NCBI GenBank assembly: GCA_013178285.1
Contig: JABLXD010000015.1
Coordinates: 1 to 45,104 of the forward strand
Direction of reading: 5' to 3'
DNA: 45,104 nucleotides
Source of the DNA: Methanofastidiosum sp.
Lineage (GTDB): Archaea; Methanobacteriota_B; Thermococci; Methanofastidiosales; Methanofastidiosaceae
Positions 42,868-45,104 of the stretch are shown here, in pieces (position 1 is the first letter of the stretch; each line of letters starts with the position of its first letter). A program made the position numbers and the translations under genes. The notes beneath the pieces are model-generated. The model ran no database searches, was not told the origin of the DNA, and saw nothing but the letters and a program-made list of their open reading frames with translations.

Positions 42868-43686
42868 ATGCTTGAAGATTACTTGATGGAACTGGAACTT
42901 CGAGGCCAATCTAAAAACACTATCAGAAATTATGGCTATACACTTTCCAATTTTTTCGATTATACTAATAAGGATCCTAAAGACATAACAGAACAAGATA
43001 TCAAAAGATATATGATATACCTCAAGAATGATAAAAATGCCACCAATAGAACTATACATAGACACCTCAATGCTTTACGTTCTTTTTTTAGATACCAAAA
43101 TATCGACATTGCAGACAAAGTAATGCTTCCAAAATTGTCTAAGCCGCTTCCCAAGTTTTTGACTAAAGAAGAGATAAAAATTTTACTTGAAAAACCTAAT
43201 AAATTACGTGATAAATGCCTTATCAGATTATTATATTCTACTGGTTTAAGAGTTTCAGAGCTAGTCAAACTTAATAAAAACGACATTAAGACAGAATCAA
43301 TCCATGTTGTTTCTGGTAAAGGATCTAAGGATAGGATTGTATTTGTTGACTCTAAAACAAGAGAAATGTTGGAACAATATATTTTAGAGAGAAATGATTC
43401 AAACGAAGCTCTATTCTTAAGTACACATGGAGACAGAATTTCGGCAAGAACAATTCAGTGGTTAATAAAGAAGTACTCTATAGACTCGGGGATAGAAAAA
43501 AAGGTAACACCTCATGTATTAAGACATTCATTTGCAACACATATGCTTGAAGGTGATGCTGATATAGTAGTTATTAAGGAATTACTAGGGCATTCTAATC
43601 TATCAACTACACAAATCTATACTCATATAACAGATGAACGAAGAAAGAAAGTTTATGATAAAGCGCATCCTTTATCAAAAGAATAA
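42868..43686 (+). CDS. xerA: XerA-type tyrosine recombinase
   Basis: The archaeal chromosome-dimer resolvase that acts at dif. The N-terminal core-binding domain spans about 1-85. The catalytic set is complete: Arg128 (STGLRVSEL), Lys151 (SGKGSKDR), His216 and Arg219 (HVLRHSFATH), His242 (LLGHSNLSTT) and Tyr251 (QIYTHI). The length of 272 residues matches known XerA. It is followed by adenylate kinase after 39 bases. A dif site was not recognised in the window. The separate integrase at 2514 is not its duplicate, having a zinc ribbon and a different N-terminus. Confidence 0.92.
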   Translation: MLEDYLMELELRGQSKNTIRNYGYTLSNFFDYTNKDPKDITEQDIKRYMIYLKNDKNATNRTIHRHLNALRSFFRYQNIDIADKVMLPKLSKPLPKFLTKEEIKILLEKPNKLRDKCLIRLLYSTGLRVSELVKLNKNDIKTESIHVVSGKGSKDRIVFVDSKTREMLEQYILERNDSNEALFLSTHGDRISARTIQWLIKKYSIDSGIEKKVTPHVLRHSFATHMLEGDADIVVIKELLGHSNLSTTQIYTHITDERRKKVYDKAHPLSKE

Positions 43687-43725
43687 CTTTAAAAACAATT
43701 ATAAAAGTCTCTAATTGGTGTTTTA

Positions 43726-44364
43726 ATGAGAATAATTCTTTTAGGTCCGCCAGGCTGCGGTAAAGGGACTCAGGCTGAAGTCATCTGTAAGAATTTTAAC
43801 ATACCTCATATTTCTACAGGGGATATACTTAGAAACAATGTTAAAAGAGGGACGGAGATAGGAAGGGCTGCAAAGGAATATATGGATTCTGGTCGCCTTG
43901 TTCCTGACAATATTATTATCAGCATGATGAAAGACAGATTTTTAGAAGATGATTGTAAAAGGGGATTTTTACTTGATGGCTTTCCTAGGACGATTGCTCA
44001 GGCCGAAGCTTTGGATGACTTGTTGGAAAAAATGGACATATCTTTAGATCATATCATAAACATCGATGTACCGGATGAAGACATAATCAATAGAATATCC
44101 AAAAGATTATCATGTTCAAATTGCGGAGAAGTCTATAATCTAATGTTTAAGAAACCTAAGAAAGAAATGACTTGTGATTCTTGTGATTTAAAGCTCCATC
44201 AAAGAGACGATGATAAAGAAGAAGTCGTAAGGAACAGGCTTGAAGTATATAGAAAACAAACTGCTCCACTTATAGAATACTATAAGAAAAAAATAAAAAA
44301 TGTCGACGGCAAGAAAAATATAAGTGAAGTCACTAAAGATATTCTTAATATTTTAAATTCTTAA
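43726..44364 (+). CDS. adk: Adenylate kinase
   Basis: Catalyses ATP + AMP to 2 ADP in nucleotide balance. P-loop GPPGCGKGTQAE is at residues 6-17, then STGDILR, and GFPRTIAQAEAL. The long LID domain carries a four-cysteine zinc site (CSNCGEVYN and CDSCDLKLHQRDDD). This is the bacterial/halophile type rather than the short archaeal AdkA. The length of 212 residues is standard. GGTG at 43717-43720 stands exactly five bases before ATG. A TATA-like ACAATTATAAAAG is about 25 bases upstream of that. Confidence 0.97.
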   Translation: MRIILLGPPGCGKGTQAEVICKNFNIPHISTGDILRNNVKRGTEIGRAAKEYMDSGRLVPDNIIISMMKDRFLEDDCKRGFLLDGFPRTIAQAEALDDLLEKMDISLDHIINIDVPDEDIINRISKRLSCSNCGEVYNLMFKKPKKEMTCDSCDLKLHQRDDDKEEVVRNRLEVYRKQTAPLIEYYKKKIKNVDGKKNISEVTKDILNILNS

Positions 44365-44378
44365 TTTTATCTAATTTT

Positions 44379-44975
44379 TTAATCAGATAAATATTCGTCC
44401 AAAGTTTTAGTGTTTAATCTTAATTCTATGTTGTTCCCTGCCGATTTCAGATATTTTTTCGGCATGTTTTTATAGAATAGTTTGTGGTTTTCTCTTTCTT
44501 GGATATATTGTGAATCATAGTAAACTTGCCATATTCTTGATATGTCTAATTCTTGATTTGATCCGATTAAAGTCTTTATTTCTTCTAAGGTTTCCTTTAG
44601 ACTTTTTGAGTTTTCATATTTTTTGTATGATTTTTCAGAGTAGTACGATACCCAGACTTTATGATCATTACCCAGGATAATAATATTTTTTTGGAATCTT
44701 TTAGCGAAAATATCTGCAATTAATCCACCTATTTCATGTTCAGGTTTAATGTAACCAAAAAGTATCTTATCGTTAATTGAATTGAATCTGACAAAACCCC
44801 TCATTCTATGTATTTCTGATCTTACCTCTCCAACTTTTCTTCTGATTTTTACTATATCTGGATCAGCCGAAATATTCAATTCGTACCACGATACTTTTGT
44901 TGATTTTTCTATAAGAATTGGAGAAACATTCTTATTCATTGAAAGATATTCTGATACACTTAGTGACTTTTGCAT
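44379..44975 (-). CDS. DUF4130 DNA-metabolism protein
   Basis: Matches the DUF4130 type of 'probable DNA metabolism protein': a VRRKVGEVRREIHRM-like segment (KIRRKVGEVRSEIHRMRGFVRF), ILFGYIKPEHEIGGLIADIFAKRF, then a C-terminal WQVYYDSQYIQERENHKLFYKNMPKKY. In bacteria these are found beside a radical SAM protein of TIGR03916/SplB-like type and sometimes linked to uracil-DNA glycosylase-like domains. The frame extends to GTG 44984, but this GTG is inside the ribosome binding site AGGTGG, and ATG 44975 five bases after it is the better start. It overlaps the upstream gene by 16 bases. Confidence 0.82.
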   Translation of the reverse strand: MQKSLSVSEYLSMNKNVSPILIEKSTKVSWYELNISADPDIVKIRRKVGEVRSEIHRMRGFVRFNSINDKILFGYIKPEHEIGGLIADIFAKRFQKNIIILGNDHKVWVSYYSEKSYKKYENSKSLKETLEEIKTLIGSNQELDISRIWQVYYDSQYIQERENHKLFYKNMPKKYLKSAGNNIELRLNTKTLDEYLSD

Positions 44976-45104
44976 TCGATCCACCTGTCAATTCTAAAGT
45001 ATTCGCCCCCATTGATTTTTAAAAAAGGCGTGGCATTTTTGACCCTAACTCCCAAATTATGAAGTTGCTCCCTTTTGTAAATTTTACTCTTTTTTCTATA
45101 GTTG
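44960..45104 (-). CDS. C-terminal part of gene upstream of DUF4130, runs off right edge
   Basis: In the minus strand the frame is open from the window edge to TAA at 44962-44960, encoding about 47 residues ending KNATPFLKINGGEYFRIDRW and a short tail IECKSH. It overlaps the DUF4130 start by 16 bases, an arrangement of translational coupling. In other genomes the partner of DUF4130 is a radical SAM DNA-modification or repair protein; these last residues carry no diagnostic motif, so this identity is inferred from position. Confidence 0.6.
   Translation of the reverse strand, partial: NYRKKSKIYKREQLHNLGVRVKNATPFLKINGGEYFRIDRWIECKSH

Overview
The window reads as chromosomal DNA of an AT-rich archaeon, probably a euryarchaeote. 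Archaeal markers are a group II chaperonin (thermosome), an archaeal NAC protein, pyruvoyl-dependent arginine decarboxylase, an AlaX editing protein, a XerA-type recombinase, a PGF-CTERM-like surface protein, and TATA boxes placed about 26 bases before many start codons, as in leaderless transcripts. Where leaders exist, the ribosome binding site is usually GGTG followed by exactly five bases and the start codon. I cannot name the species. A methanogen-related or anaerobic heterotrophic lineage (for example Methanofastidiosales-like) is a guess from content only; no methanogenesis gene is visible.

Layout. Positions 1-3880 look like an accessory segment: a partial gene interrupted by an in-frame TAG at the left edge, a superfamily II helicase with C-terminal tandem repeats, and a tyrosine integrase with a zinc ribbon. 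Positions 3885-9423 hold a sodium:solute symporter with a 52-residue partner, a variant Fpg/Nei-family protein, a secreted beta-propeller protein, a membrane-bound winged-helix regulator and a DUF4013 membrane protein. Positions 9493-12801 hold class II photolyase, an ATP10-like protein (frameshifted near its end) and a DUF523-DUF1722 (TudS/YbgA) fusion, apparently one operon, then a PPOX-type flavoprotein. Positions 12940-18844 hold a MATE exporter, a propeller/PKD surface protein, NAC, and argJ-argD. Positions 19031-22301 hold a molybdopterin-type lipoprotein, a TspO-like protein, a rhomboid protease and arginine decarboxylase.

Positions 22424-26731 form a 2-oxoacid dehydrogenase module: thioredoxin-like protein, E1 alpha, E1 beta and E2, with a convergent lipoate-protein ligase. 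No E3 gene is present. In this operon the best-supported starts of the first three genes are ATT, ATT and ATA, not ATG, GTG or TTG. This is the most unusual signal in the window.

Positions 26752-36779 hold a multi-PAS sensor without a usable kinase domain, a QueG-like iron-sulfur protein, DMT and NSS transporters, AlaX, a fasciclin protein, a radical SAM enzyme, a metallophosphoesterase, the thermosome and a PrcB-like protein. Positions 36899-44984 hold a NapH-like polyferredoxin, a roadblock pair, a TPR/J-domain protein, a FluC fluoride channel with DUF190, another DMT transporter, XerA, adenylate kinase, and a DUF4130 protein overlapping a partial upstream gene that runs off the right edge.

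No rRNA, tRNA, CRISPR array or insertion sequence was recognised. All family assignments come from reading motifs, not from database searches.
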